Below, piece after piece: positions 26,756-35,795 of a DNA stretch of 61,521 nt. A model generated the notes under the pieces. That model had not been told where the DNA came from. It saw only the letters and a list, made by a program, of their open reading frames with translations, and made no database searches. Source of the DNA: Luteimonas aquatica (GTDB lineage: Bacteria > Pseudomonadota > Gammaproteobacteria > Xanthomonadales > Xanthomonadaceae); assembly GCF_022662575.1 (NCBI RefSeq), contig NZ_JALBFU010000009.1, positions 28,206 through 89,726 of the forward strand, in the 5' to 3' direction. The stretch's first letter is position 1, and each line of letters begins with the position of its first letter. The position numbers were made by a program, and so were the translations under genes.

Positions 26756-28891
26756 TCAATGCGTGGCTCCGGGCCGCGGGTCGGCGCCGCTGGCCGCGAC
26801 GGCCTCCGGATCGGGGACGTCGTCCGGAGCGGCGTCGGGATCGGCATCGGGCGCCGCCTCTTCCCCGGTGAACTCCACCGGCATCGCCGGCGCGGAGGCG
26901 GCGGGCGCGGCGCCGGAGACGGGCACGAAGCGGCGCGCGCGTTCCTTCACCGCGTCCTCGGCGCGCGGCGGCATCCGCCCCGCGTCGGTGGCGGCGATGG
27001 CCTCGGCGCCGAGCGCGGTGAACGGCACGCTGTCCGCATCGGGTTCCGGCAGCCTGCCCAGCAGCCAGGCGTCGAACACCTTGCGCGCCACCGGCGCCGC
27101 CGCGCTGCCGCCGAAGCCGCCGTGCTCGACGATCACCGCGATCGCGATCTGCGGATCCTCGGCCGGCGCGTAGCCGACGAACCAGGCCTGGTGGCGCAGG
27201 TGCAGCGGCAGGCTGTGCGGGTTGAGGCTGACGTTGCCGCGCCGGCTGATCTTCTGCGCCGTGCCGGTCTTGCCGGCCATGCGATAGGCGGCGCCGCGCG
27301 CCATCGCGCGCCCGGTGCCGCCCGGATCGTAGATCGTGCCTTCCATGCCGCCCTGGATCTGGCGCACGTGCCCGACATCGGCGGCCAGCGCCGTGGGCAC
27401 GGGCTGCGCGATCGGGGCCCACGGCGCGTCGAAGCCGTCGCGGCGGTCGCGCGCCAGGTGCGGGCGGCGCAGCTGCCCGTCGTCGGCGATCGCCGCCACG
27501 CCGCGCGCCAGCTGCAGCGTGGTCGCGATCCAGTAGCCCTGGCCGATGCCGGCGATCACCGTCTCGCCGGCGTACCAGGGCTCCTTGCTGCGCTTCTTCT
27601 TCCACTCCGGCGAGGGCACGATGCCGTCGTTCTCGCCGGCCATGTCGATGCCGGTCGGCTGGCCGAAGCCGTAACGGCGCATGTAGCGGTCGAACCGCTC
27701 GATCCCCATCTCGTAGGCGAGCTTGTAGTAGTAGTAGTTCACCGAGGCGGCGATCGACTTGCGCAGGTCGGTCCAGCCCGCGCCGCCGTGCGCGTCGCGG
27801 TAGCCGCGCCGCTGCCCGGGGATGTGGAACTCGCCGGTGGAGAAGACCTTGTCCTGCGCCCGGCGCATGCCGCTCTCCAGGCCGGCCAGGGCCACGAACG
27901 GCTTGATCGTCGAGCCGGGCGGGCCGCCGCCGAGCACGTTGCGGTTGAACAGCGGCCGCGACGGGTTGTCCATCAGGCGGCGGTAGTCGGCGTTGGAGAT
28001 GCCGTTGACGAACAGGTTGGGGTCGTAGCTGGGCAGGCTGGCCATGGCGAGGATCTCGCCGGTCTTGGGGTCGATGGCCACCGCGGCGCCGTCGTTGTCG
28101 CCGAAGGCCGCGACCATGGCACGCTGCAGGTCGATGTCCACCGACAGGCGCAGATCGGTGCCGGCGGTGGCGGGCACGCGGCCGACGCGGCCGAGCGGGC
28201 GGCCCTCGACATTGGTCTTGACCTCCTCGAAGCCGATCTTGCCGCGCAGGATCTCGTCGTAATAGCGCTCCACGCCCGAGCGCCCGGTGTGGGTGAACAC
28301 GCCGTGCTCGGCGCCGAAGGCGGCGATGTCCTTCTCGTCGGTGCGGCCGACGTAGCCGACGATGTGCGCCAGCAGGTCGCCGTAGGGGTAGCGCCGCGTC
28401 AGGTAGGGCTCGACCGTCACGCCGGGAAAGCGCCACTGGTCGACCGCGAAGCGCGCGATCTCGTCGGGCGTGAGCCGCAGCTTCAGCGTGACCGCACGGA
28501 AGCTGCGGTTGCCCTTGCGCGCGCGCTCGAACTGGGCGATGTCCTCCGGCGTCAGCGCGACCATCCTGGACAGCCGCGCGAGCAGGGTCGGGATGTCGCC
28601 GGCCGTTTCCGGCACCACGTCGAGGCGGAAGGCCGGCACGTTGTCGGCGAGGATGCGGCCCTTGCGGTCGTAGATCAGCCCGCGCGCGGGCACCACCGGG
28701 CGCGGCTTGACCCGATTGGCCTCCGAGCGCCTGGCGTAGTCGGCGTGGTCGACGACCTGCAGCTTGAAGTACCAGCCCGCCAGCCCGCCCAGGCATAGCA
28801 GCACCACGGCGAAGCCGAGCAGCGCGCGCAGGCGGAACTGCGCGGCTTCCGCGACCTGGTTCTTGATCCGCTGGCGCCGCTGACGCATCAC
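26756..28891 (-). CDS. mrdA: Penicillin-binding protein 2
   Basis: A 711-residue class B transpeptidase of the elongasome. One N-terminal transmembrane helix (about 23-45) is followed by the pedestal domain with RGLIYDRKGRILADN and the transpeptidase domain: PGSTIKPF (SxxK, nucleophilic Ser), SVNYYYYK (SxN), KTGTAQ (KTG). The final 80 residues are an acidic Pro/Ala/Asp-rich tail (for example ADPDAAPDDVPDPEA) not found in E. coli PBP2 (633 residues). It cross-links glycan made by RodA. It starts 6 bp after mreD. Confidence 0.96.
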   Translation of the reverse strand: MMRQRRQRIKNQVAEAAQFRLRALLGFAVVLLCLGGLAGWYFKLQVVDHADYARRSEANRVKPRPVVPARGLIYDRKGRILADNVPAFRLDVVPETAGDIPTLLARLSRMVALTPEDIAQFERARKGNRSFRAVTLKLRLTPDEIARFAVDQWRFPGVTVEPYLTRRYPYGDLLAHIVGYVGRTDEKDIAAFGAEHGVFTHTGRSGVERYYDEILRGKIGFEEVKTNVEGRPLGRVGRVPATAGTDLRLSVDIDLQRAMVAAFGDNDGAAVAIDPKTGEILAMASLPSYDPNLFVNGISNADYRRLMDNPSRPLFNRNVLGGGPPGSTIKPFVALAGLESGMRRAQDKVFSTGEFHIPGQRRGYRDAHGGAGWTDLRKSIAASVNYYYYKLAYEMGIERFDRYMRRYGFGQPTGIDMAGENDGIVPSPEWKKKRSKEPWYAGETVIAGIGQGYWIATTLQLARGVAAIADDGQLRRPHLARDRRDGFDAPWAPIAQPVPTALAADVGHVRQIQGGMEGTIYDPGGTGRAMARGAAYRMAGKTGTAQKISRRGNVSLNPHSLPLHLRHQAWFVGYAPAEDPQIAIAVIVEHGGFGGSAAAPVARKVFDAWLLGRLPEPDADSVPFTALGAEAIAATDAGRMPPRAEDAVKERARRFVPVSGAAPAASAPAMPVEFTGEEAAPDADPDAAPDDVPDPEAVAASGADPRPGATH

Positions 28892-28897
28892 CGCAGT

Positions 28898-29374
28898 CTA
28901 GTTCCGTCCCAGGCGCAGCGCGTCGAACAGCAGGAACAGCGGCGCCCACAGCAGCATGCCGATCAGCGGCGCCCACCAGTAGCCCCAGGCCAGCTGCGGC
29001 ACGCCCAGCGCCAGGTGCACGGCCGCGGTCACCACGCGGTCGTTGAGCAGCAGGCCGCCGATCGCCAGCGCCTGCTGCGACAGCGGGAAGAAGCGCAGCT
29101 GCGAGCGGAAGCGCTGCAGGATGAAGGCCATCACCGTCATGCGCAGCGCCTGCTCGCCGAGGATGCCGCCGAAGGCCAGGTCGCCGAGCACGCCCATGGC
29201 GAAGGCGAACCCCAGGCCGGCGCGCTCGGGCGTCTCGATCACCCAATAGGCCACCACCAGCGCCAGCCAGTACGGCCGGAACGGCTGCAGCCCGGCCGGC
29301 AGCGGCAGCAGGCCCAGCAGCAGGGCCAGCAGCACGCTGACCGGCAGCAGCCAGCCGCGGCGGGCGCGGCTCAT
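28898..29374 (-). CDS. mreD: Rod shape-determining protein MreD
   Basis: A 158-residue inner-membrane protein with five or so hydrophobic segments and the family features PYWLALVVAYWVIETPERAG and GVLGDLAFGGILGEQALR. It couples MreC and the cytoskeletal MreB to cell-wall synthesis. Its start overlaps the mreC stop by ATGA (29371-29374). Confidence 0.93.
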   Translation of the reverse strand: MSRARRGWLLPVSVLLALLLGLLPLPAGLQPFRPYWLALVVAYWVIETPERAGLGFAFAMGVLGDLAFGGILGEQALRMTVMAFILQRFRSQLRFFPLSQQALAIGGLLLNDRVVTAAVHLALGVPQLAWGYWWAPLIGMLLWAPLFLLFDALRLGRN

Positions 29375-30405
29375 CGGGCCGGCCCCTGGGAAGGCGGCGG
29401 TGCCGGAGACGGCGCGGGCGCAGCGGCGCCTTGCCCGCCCGCCTGCGTGCCGGCGCCTGCCGGCGCGGGCGTCTGCGCGGGCAGCTCGACGCGCGTGGCG
29501 GTGGCCGCCGACACCGGATCGAGCGGCATCGGCGATGTCGCCACCGGCGCCGCCGTGGCGGCGGCCGCCGCGACGCTGCGCAGCAGCAGCACGTCGCGGC
29601 CGCGGTCGAGCTGGGCGGCGGGCTTGAGCTTGCCGACCAGGAAGGCGCGGCTGTCGTCGGGATGCAGCTCCGCCACCTCCCCGACCGGGAAGCCGGCCGG
29701 GAAGCGCCCGCCGATGCCGGAGGTGATGATCACGTCGCCCTCCTTCACGTCGCTGGAGAGGGGGATGTTGGCCAGGTCGAGCTCGTCGCTGCGGCCCTTG
29801 CCGTAGGCGATCAGGCGCACGCCGTTGCGCGCCACCGCCACCGGCACGGCGTGATCGGGATCGGTGATCAGCAGCACCGTGGCCGTGGTCGGGGTGACCT
29901 CGATGATCTGGCCGACCAGGCCGCCGGCATCGATCACGCTCTGGCCCAGGCGCACGCCGTTGCGGCTGCCGGCGTTGAGGATCAGGCGCTGCCGGGTCGG
30001 ATCGAGGTCGATGTCCAGGATCGGCGCCAGCTGCACGTCCAGGCCGCCGCGCCCGGCCGCGCCGAGCAGGCCGCGCAGGCGCTCGTTCTCCGCCGCCGCC
30101 ACCTGCAGCCGCGCCTGGCGCGCGTTGCCGACCAGGATCTGGTTGCGCAGGCGGCGGTTCTCCTCGCTCAGCCGGGTGCGCGTCGCCGCGTCCTCGCGCA
30201 TGCTGTCGCCCAGCCGCGCCGGCAGCCCGGCCAGCCACCACAGCGGCTGCACCGCCACGTTGGCCTGGGCGCGGAACGCCGACAGCCAGCCGCCGCGATG
30301 GTCGAGCACGATCAGCGCGATCGACAGCGCCAGGAACGCCAGCAGCCGCAACGTGCTGGCGACATCGCCGGTGTTGCTCGGAGTTGGGCTGGCGTAGGCG
30401 GGCAC
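29371..30405 (-). CDS. mreC: Rod shape-determining protein MreC
   Basis: A 344-residue bitopic protein: an N-terminal transmembrane helix (LLAFLALSIALIVLDH), a coiled coil around residues 60-115, then two beta domains with VIDAGGLVGQIIEV and IITSGIGGRFPAGFPVGEV. The C-terminal 60 residues are Pro/Ala-rich, an extension common in GC-rich relatives. It binds and activates PBP2. It lies 153 bp after mreB on the same strand. Confidence 0.95.
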   Translation of the reverse strand: MPAYASPTPSNTGDVASTLRLLAFLALSIALIVLDHRGGWLSAFRAQANVAVQPLWWLAGLPARLGDSMREDAATRTRLSEENRRLRNQILVGNARQARLQVAAAENERLRGLLGAAGRGGLDVQLAPILDIDLDPTRQRLILNAGSRNGVRLGQSVIDAGGLVGQIIEVTPTTATVLLITDPDHAVPVAVARNGVRLIAYGKGRSDELDLANIPLSSDVKEGDVIITSGIGGRFPAGFPVGEVAELHPDDSRAFLVGKLKPAAQLDRGRDVLLLRSVAAAAATAAPVATSPMPLDPVSAATATRVELPAQTPAPAGAGTQAGGQGAAAPAPSPAPPPSQGPAR

Positions 30406-30558
30406 GGGCGTGACGGGAGGGTCTCAATCCCGAGCGTAGCGCGGGACGGGCTTCGGGAAACAGGTTTCAGGACACGTTGCAGGCAGCGGATGCCTCGCTG
30501 CGCCCGGCACGGCTCGCATGGCGCTTGTCCGAAGCGGCGCGCCGGCGCCGCGCCCGGA

Positions 30559-31644
<1,086 letters not shown>

Positions 31645-31652
31645 TTAGCCTA

Positions 31653-31685
31653 GCAAAAAAGCGCTGCCTTGACGGGATTTTTTGC
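31653..31685. promoter_or_regulatory. AT-rich inverted repeat in mreB/pfkB divergent region
   Basis: GCAAAAAA (31653-31660) and TTTTTTGC (31678-31685) are perfect 8-bp arms separated by 17 bp, about 50 bp upstream of mreB. A TTGACG hexamer lies inside on the plus strand. It is in the right place for mreB and kinase promoters, but I could not define a convincing -10/-35 pair for either gene. A run of eight G at 31621-31628 lies closer to mreB. Confidence 0.4.
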
Positions 31686-31824
31686 GCCGTCGCCGCCGTC
31701 GCCGCCTGCCCCCCTGCGGGCCGCCCGCCCCGTCCCGGCCCGGCGGCCGCGGCCGGACGCGTGGCGGCATCGCGCGCCTTGGCTTACCCTACCCCGCTTT
31801 GGACGACCGACGGCGAGTTCGAGC

Positions 31825-32757
31825 ATGGCTGCACTGATCTGCGGTTCCCTGGCCTACGACACCATCATGGTGTTCCCCGACCAGTTCAAGAACCACATCC
31901 TGCCGGACAAGGTGCACATCCTGAACGTCTCGTTCCTGGTGCCGCGCATGCGCCGCGAATTCGGCGGCTGCGCCGGCAACATCGCCTACAACCTCAAGCT
32001 GCTCGGCGGCAACCCGGTGCCGATGGCCACCGTGGGCCAGGACTTCGCGCCCTACCGCGAACATTTCCAGGAAATGCAGATCACCCTCGACCACGTCAAG
32101 GAGATCCCGGAGCTGTTCACGCCGCAGGCCTTCATCACCACCGACCACGACAACAACCAGATCACCGCCTTCCATCCGGGCGCGATGATGCGCTCCTACG
32201 AGAACCACGTGCGCGACGTTCCGGACGTCACCATCGGCATCGTCAGTCCCGACGGCTACGAGGGCATGCTGCAGAACGCCAAGGAATTCAACGAGGCGGG
32301 CATCCCCTTCATCTTCGACCCCGGCCAGGCCATGCCGCTGTTCAACGGCGCCGAGCTGCGCGCCTTCATCGACCAGGCCGACTACGTCACCGTCAACGAC
32401 TACGAGTCCAACCTGCTGCAGGAGCGCACCGGGTACGGCGAGAAGGAGATCGCCGGCAAGGTGAAGGCCTACATCGCCACCCGCGGCCCCAAGGGCGCGG
32501 TGATCTACGCCGGCGGCAAGACCTACGACATCCCGCCCGCGCACGAGCGCCGCGTCACCGACCCGACCGGCTGCGGCGACGCCTTCCGCGCCGGCCTGCT
32601 GTTCGGCATCGAGCGCGGCTACGACTGGGTCACCATCGGCCGCATCGGCAACCTGATGGGCGCGCTGAAGGTGGAACACCCCGGCACGCAGAACCAGCGC
32701 TTCGACTACGACGAGTTCGCCGAGCAGTTCAAGCAGCAGTTCGGCTACGCGCTGTAG
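31825..32757 (+). CDS. PfkB family sugar/nucleoside kinase
   Basis: A 310-residue ribokinase-fold protein starting MAALICGSLAYDTIM. The first PfkB signature region is GGCAGNIAYNLKLLG and the second is VTDPTGCGDAFRAGLLFG with the catalytic Asp. NDYES (about residue 191) is the conserved NxxE magnesium-site type motif. Close relatives are often annotated as adenosine kinase or carbohydrate kinase; the substrate is not certain. ATG at 31825 is where family similarity begins; an upstream in-frame extension is Pro/Arg-rich shadow. Divergent from mreB. Confidence 0.88.
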   Translation: MAALICGSLAYDTIMVFPDQFKNHILPDKVHILNVSFLVPRMRREFGGCAGNIAYNLKLLGGNPVPMATVGQDFAPYREHFQEMQITLDHVKEIPELFTPQAFITTDHDNNQITAFHPGAMMRSYENHVRDVPDVTIGIVSPDGYEGMLQNAKEFNEAGIPFIFDPGQAMPLFNGAELRAFIDQADYVTVNDYESNLLQERTGYGEKEIAGKVKAYIATRGPKGAVIYAGGKTYDIPPAHERRVTDPTGCGDAFRAGLLFGIERGYDWVTIGRIGNLMGALKVEHPGTQNQRFDYDEFAEQFKQQFGYAL

Positions 32758-32803
32758 GCGCACGGCGGCCCGGCCGCGCATCGACACCGTCAGGAGTTCC
32801 GCC

Positions 32804-33802
32804 ATGCCCCGCGCCGCCCACGTGCTTCTCCTGCTGCTGACGCTCGCCGCCGGCAGCGCGCAGGCCGAAGGCCTCGGCCTGCGCCTGCTCAAGACCCACG
32901 AGCCGGTGACCGGCACCGACGTGCCGTTCGCGGTCATCTACCCCGCCGCCGCCAGGCCCGATGCGGTCACGCAGATGGGCCCGTACGCGGTGCAGGCGCA
33001 GCTGGACGCGCCGATCGCCAAGGGCCGGCATGCGCTGATCCTGCTCTCGCACGGCCATGGCGGCAGCAAGTTCGGCCACCACGACCTGGCCGAGGCGCTG
33101 GCGCGGCACGGCTACGCGGTCGCGATGCCCGACCAGACCGGCGACAGCTACGACGATCTTTCCGGTGCCGGCACCGACCGCGTGCTGCTCGGCCGCGCCT
33201 GGCAGGCCAGCGCCACGATCAGCGCGGCCCTGGCCGACCCGCGGCTCAAGGGCCACCTGGACGCCGGGCGCATCGGCGCGGCCGGCTTTTCCGCCGGCGG
33301 CTACACCGCCCTGCTGCTGGTCGGCGCCCATGCCGACTTCTGGCGCTTCAAGTCGTTCTGCGAGAAGTACCCCAAGACCCCGGAGGTCTGCCCGACCGGC
33401 GCGGTGGCGCCGCCGAACTGGAATCCGTACACGATCAAGGACCCGCCGCCGACCGTCGATGCGCGCGTGCGCGCCGCCTTCTCGATGGCGCCGCTGAGCC
33501 TGATCATCGGCGATAACGACCTGAAGGACGTGCGCAATCCGGTGTTCCTCTACGCCTCGTCCAAGGACCAGGTGCTGCTGCCGGAGGAGAACGCGCGGCG
33601 CATCCGCCCGCTGCTGCCCAACCTGTACCGCTATCGCGAGATCGAGGGCGCCGAGCACTACGTCTTCCTGCCGCCCTGCCCGCAGGCGCTGGCCGAGGCG
33701 GTGCCGCAGATCTGCACCGACCCGCCCGGCGTCGACCGCGCCGCGGTGCATCGCCAGGTCAATGCCGACGCGGTGGCGTTCTTCGACGCCGTCCTGAAAT
33801 GA
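32804..33802 (+). CDS. Secreted alpha/beta hydrolase (dienelactone hydrolase/PAF-acetylhydrolase-like)
   Basis: A 332-residue exported hydrolase with a signal peptide ending AGSAQA (about residue 21). Motifs: LLSHGHGGSKFGHH (oxyanion region), GFSAGGYTAL with nucleophilic Ser (about residue 163), Asp near YASSKDQVLLP and His in GAEHYVFLPPCP. Four to five Cys may form disulfides in the periplasm. Substrate unknown. A degenerate second copy of its 3' end lies at 35593-35690, on the far side of the neighbouring EAL gene. It starts 46 bp after the kinase gene. Confidence 0.85.
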   Translation: MPRAAHVLLLLLTLAAGSAQAEGLGLRLLKTHEPVTGTDVPFAVIYPAAARPDAVTQMGPYAVQAQLDAPIAKGRHALILLSHGHGGSKFGHHDLAEALARHGYAVAMPDQTGDSYDDLSGAGTDRVLLGRAWQASATISAALADPRLKGHLDAGRIGAAGFSAGGYTALLLVGAHADFWRFKSFCEKYPKTPEVCPTGAVAPPNWNPYTIKDPPPTVDARVRAAFSMAPLSLIIGDNDLKDVRNPVFLYASSKDQVLLPEENARRIRPLLPNLYRYREIEGAEHYVFLPPCPQALAEAVPQICTDPPGVDRAAVHRQVNADAVAFFDAVLK

Positions 33803-33857
33803 GGCGGCCGCGCCGGCGCGAGGGCGCGGCGCGGTTTCCGTCCGGGGTCGCCACGGC

Positions 33858-35507
33858 CTAGCGCCGCGGCTGGCCATCCTGTCCCGGCGCGGCCTGCGCC
33901 GGGTCGTGCCGCGCCGGCGCCCCGGTGCCGGACGGGGACGCCACCAGCCCGCGGAGCAGGCTCTGCGCGTCCTGCGCCCGCGCGAACAGCCAGCCCTGCC
34001 CCATGCGTACGCCATGCGCGCGCAGGGTTTCCGCCTGCGCCTCGGTCTCGATCCCTTCGGCGACGATGTGCAGATGCAGGGATTCGGCCAGGTCGATCAT
34101 GTGCAGCACGACCTCGCGCGCCGGCCCTGTCCGATCCGCCATCTGCACGAAGTAGCGGTCTATCTTCAGGCCGTCCAGGGGATAGGAGGCCAGATAGCGC
34201 AGGTTGGAAAATCCGGTCCCGAAATCATCGATGACCACGCGCATTCCCAGCGCGCGGATGGCCTCGATCGCGCCGTCGGCCAGGCTCGCGGACAACAGGC
34301 TGTGCTCGGTGATCTCGACATGGAAGCTACCGGCGTCCGCCCCCGTGCCCGAGAGCAGGGTGTTTTTCAGCTGCGCGACCAGGTCCGGCGACTCCAGGTC
34401 GCCGGCCGCCAGATTGAGGGCCAGAAAGAAGCCCTGCCTCGCGGCGAAGAACGCGGCCGCATCGCGCGCCGCCAGTTCGAGCACGCGGGCGGTGAGCCTG
34501 CGCGACAGTCCCTGTCGCTCGGCCACGGGCACGAACAGAGCCGGATCCTCGCTGCGCCCGTCCGCGCGCTGCCAGCGCAGCAGCGCCTCGGCGCCCACCC
34601 ACTGGCGCGTCTCCAGGTCGACGATGGGCTGGTAGAACAGCTCGAACTCTCCCTTGCGCAGTGCCCGCCGCAGCGAGAGCCCGGACACGCCGAGCATCCC
34701 GCGCGCGACGAACAGGATCCATGTCGCCACGCCGACTCCGGCGACGATGGCAAGCGCGGTGACCGCGGTCACCAGCTCCCGCCAGGTCCACTCGCGTATC
34801 TGCAGCGGGTACGCGACCACCACGCCGGTCGGATAGGTCTTCGACTCCACGACGGCGACCGCGAACCCGCCGTCGATGAACGTCCTCTCGCGCCCGCGTT
34901 CGCCGGCCGCGATCCAGGCCTGGCTGATCCGTCCCCTCGATGTCCTGATCCGCCTGGCGATCGTCGAATAGGTGGCGACGACCGCCCTGGAATCGATGGG
35001 AATGTCCATCACGTGGGACGGAAAGATGAAGAGGACATATCCGTCGCGCTCCACCGCCATCAGCGAGGCCTTGGGCGCGTACGGGAGCGTCACCCGCGTC
35101 CTGACGTTGAACTGGCCATGGAAGTCGGCCTCCCCCAGGGAGATCGCCCGGTCCGGGAACGGCAGGGACGAGCACAACAACCGGTCCCCCTGCAGGTATC
35201 CGGCCGCGACGAATTCCGGAAACATCAAGGTGATCTGCCGCATCGCATCGACGCTGGCCTGCGCGCAGGGTCCCGCGCCGCGCCTGGCCTCCAGGATCGC
35301 AAAGCCCTGCCGCAACGAGCGCGACATGCGCTCGGAACGCACGAGCACGTCCTGCGCGTAGCCCGCGGCGATGTTGCGCTCGATGGTCATCGACAGCTGC
35401 TGCGCGGCGAGGTAAACGGCCACCGGCAAGCCGATCACGGCCAGGCATACGGCCAGGGCGATGCTGCCGTAGAAACGCCATCTTCGAAACGTTTGCCTCC
35501 TGGGCAT
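33858..35507 (-). CDS. Membrane CSS-motif/EAL cyclic-di-GMP phosphodiesterase
   Basis: A 549-residue protein (ATG 35507) with an N-terminal helix (about 13-35), a periplasmic CSS domain carrying LLCSSLP plus an upstream Cys (GPCAQ), a second helix (about 245-270) and a cytoplasmic EAL domain. EAL catalytic motifs are intact: GAEALLRW, NLAAGDLES, EITEHSL, VIDDFGTGFSNL, KIDRYFV and EGIETE. It should hydrolyse c-di-GMP, with the CSS disulfide redox state as the likely periplasmic input, as in known PdeC-type proteins. The last 20 residues (PAQAAPGQDGQPRR) match the tail of the neighbouring repeat protein because of a shared duplicated segment. Confidence 0.9.
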   Translation of the reverse strand: MPRRQTFRRWRFYGSIALAVCLAVIGLPVAVYLAAQQLSMTIERNIAAGYAQDVLVRSERMSRSLRQGFAILEARRGAGPCAQASVDAMRQITLMFPEFVAAGYLQGDRLLCSSLPFPDRAISLGEADFHGQFNVRTRVTLPYAPKASLMAVERDGYVLFIFPSHVMDIPIDSRAVVATYSTIARRIRTSRGRISQAWIAAGERGRERTFIDGGFAVAVVESKTYPTGVVVAYPLQIREWTWRELVTAVTALAIVAGVGVATWILFVARGMLGVSGLSLRRALRKGEFELFYQPIVDLETRQWVGAEALLRWQRADGRSEDPALFVPVAERQGLSRRLTARVLELAARDAAAFFAARQGFFLALNLAAGDLESPDLVAQLKNTLLSGTGADAGSFHVEITEHSLLSASLADGAIEAIRALGMRVVIDDFGTGFSNLRYLASYPLDGLKIDRYFVQMADRTGPAREVVLHMIDLAESLHLHIVAEGIETEAQAETLRAHGVRMGQGWLFARAQDAQSLLRGLVASPSGTGAPARHDPAQAAPGQDGQPRR

Positions 35508-35592
35508 GGAGGCCGCTCCCTTCGTGGACAGGCGCGAGGCTAGCAAGAATCCGGTGCGGATCGAGTGGATTCTCCATGAATCCGTTCAGATG

Positions 35593-35690
35593 TCTCGCCC
35601 AGGATCAGGTGCCGCTGCCGGAGGAGCTCCCGCGGCGCATCCGTCCACTGCTGCCAACCCGGCCGCGATGCAGCGCCAGGTCAATGCCCG
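35593..35690 (+). pseudogene. Degenerate 3' fragment of the secreted alpha/beta hydrolase gene
   Basis: Bases 35593-35656 align with 33556-33622 of the intact hydrolase gene (about 80 percent identity by eye, sharing GCTGCCGGAGGAG and GCGGCGCATCCG). Bases 35657-35690 align with about 33735-33769 (sharing CGCCAGGTCAATGCC). Roughly 125 bp present in the intact gene is missing between these blocks, and about 40 bp around the stop codon is missing after them. It cannot encode a working protein. The similarity continues into 35691-35795, covering the intergenic bases and the end of the next minus-strand gene. Confidence 0.85.
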
Positions 35691-35795
35691 CGCCGGCGCG
35701 AGGGCGCGGCGCGGTTTCCGTCCGAGGTCGCCGCTAGCGCCGCGGCTGACCACCCTGTTCCGGCGCGGCCTGCTCCGGCCCGTTCTGCGCCGGCG
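35691..35795. repeat. Duplicated 3'-flank shared with 33811-33919
   Basis: A 34-bp block (33811-33844 and 35691-35724) is identical. The following 70 bp, which include the TAG stops and the last about 20 codons of the EAL gene and of the repeat-protein gene, remain clearly alignable. With the pseudogene at 35593-35690 this forms a direct repeat flanking the EAL gene. Confidence 0.88.

Noticed and set aside
33858..35507. GGDEF domain in the EAL protein
   Set aside because: The N-terminal half is a CSS periplasmic domain between two helices; no GGDEF motif is present.
35593..35690. A second functional hydrolase gene
   Set aside because: Only two short 3' blocks remain, with an internal deletion and no start, catalytic residues or frame.
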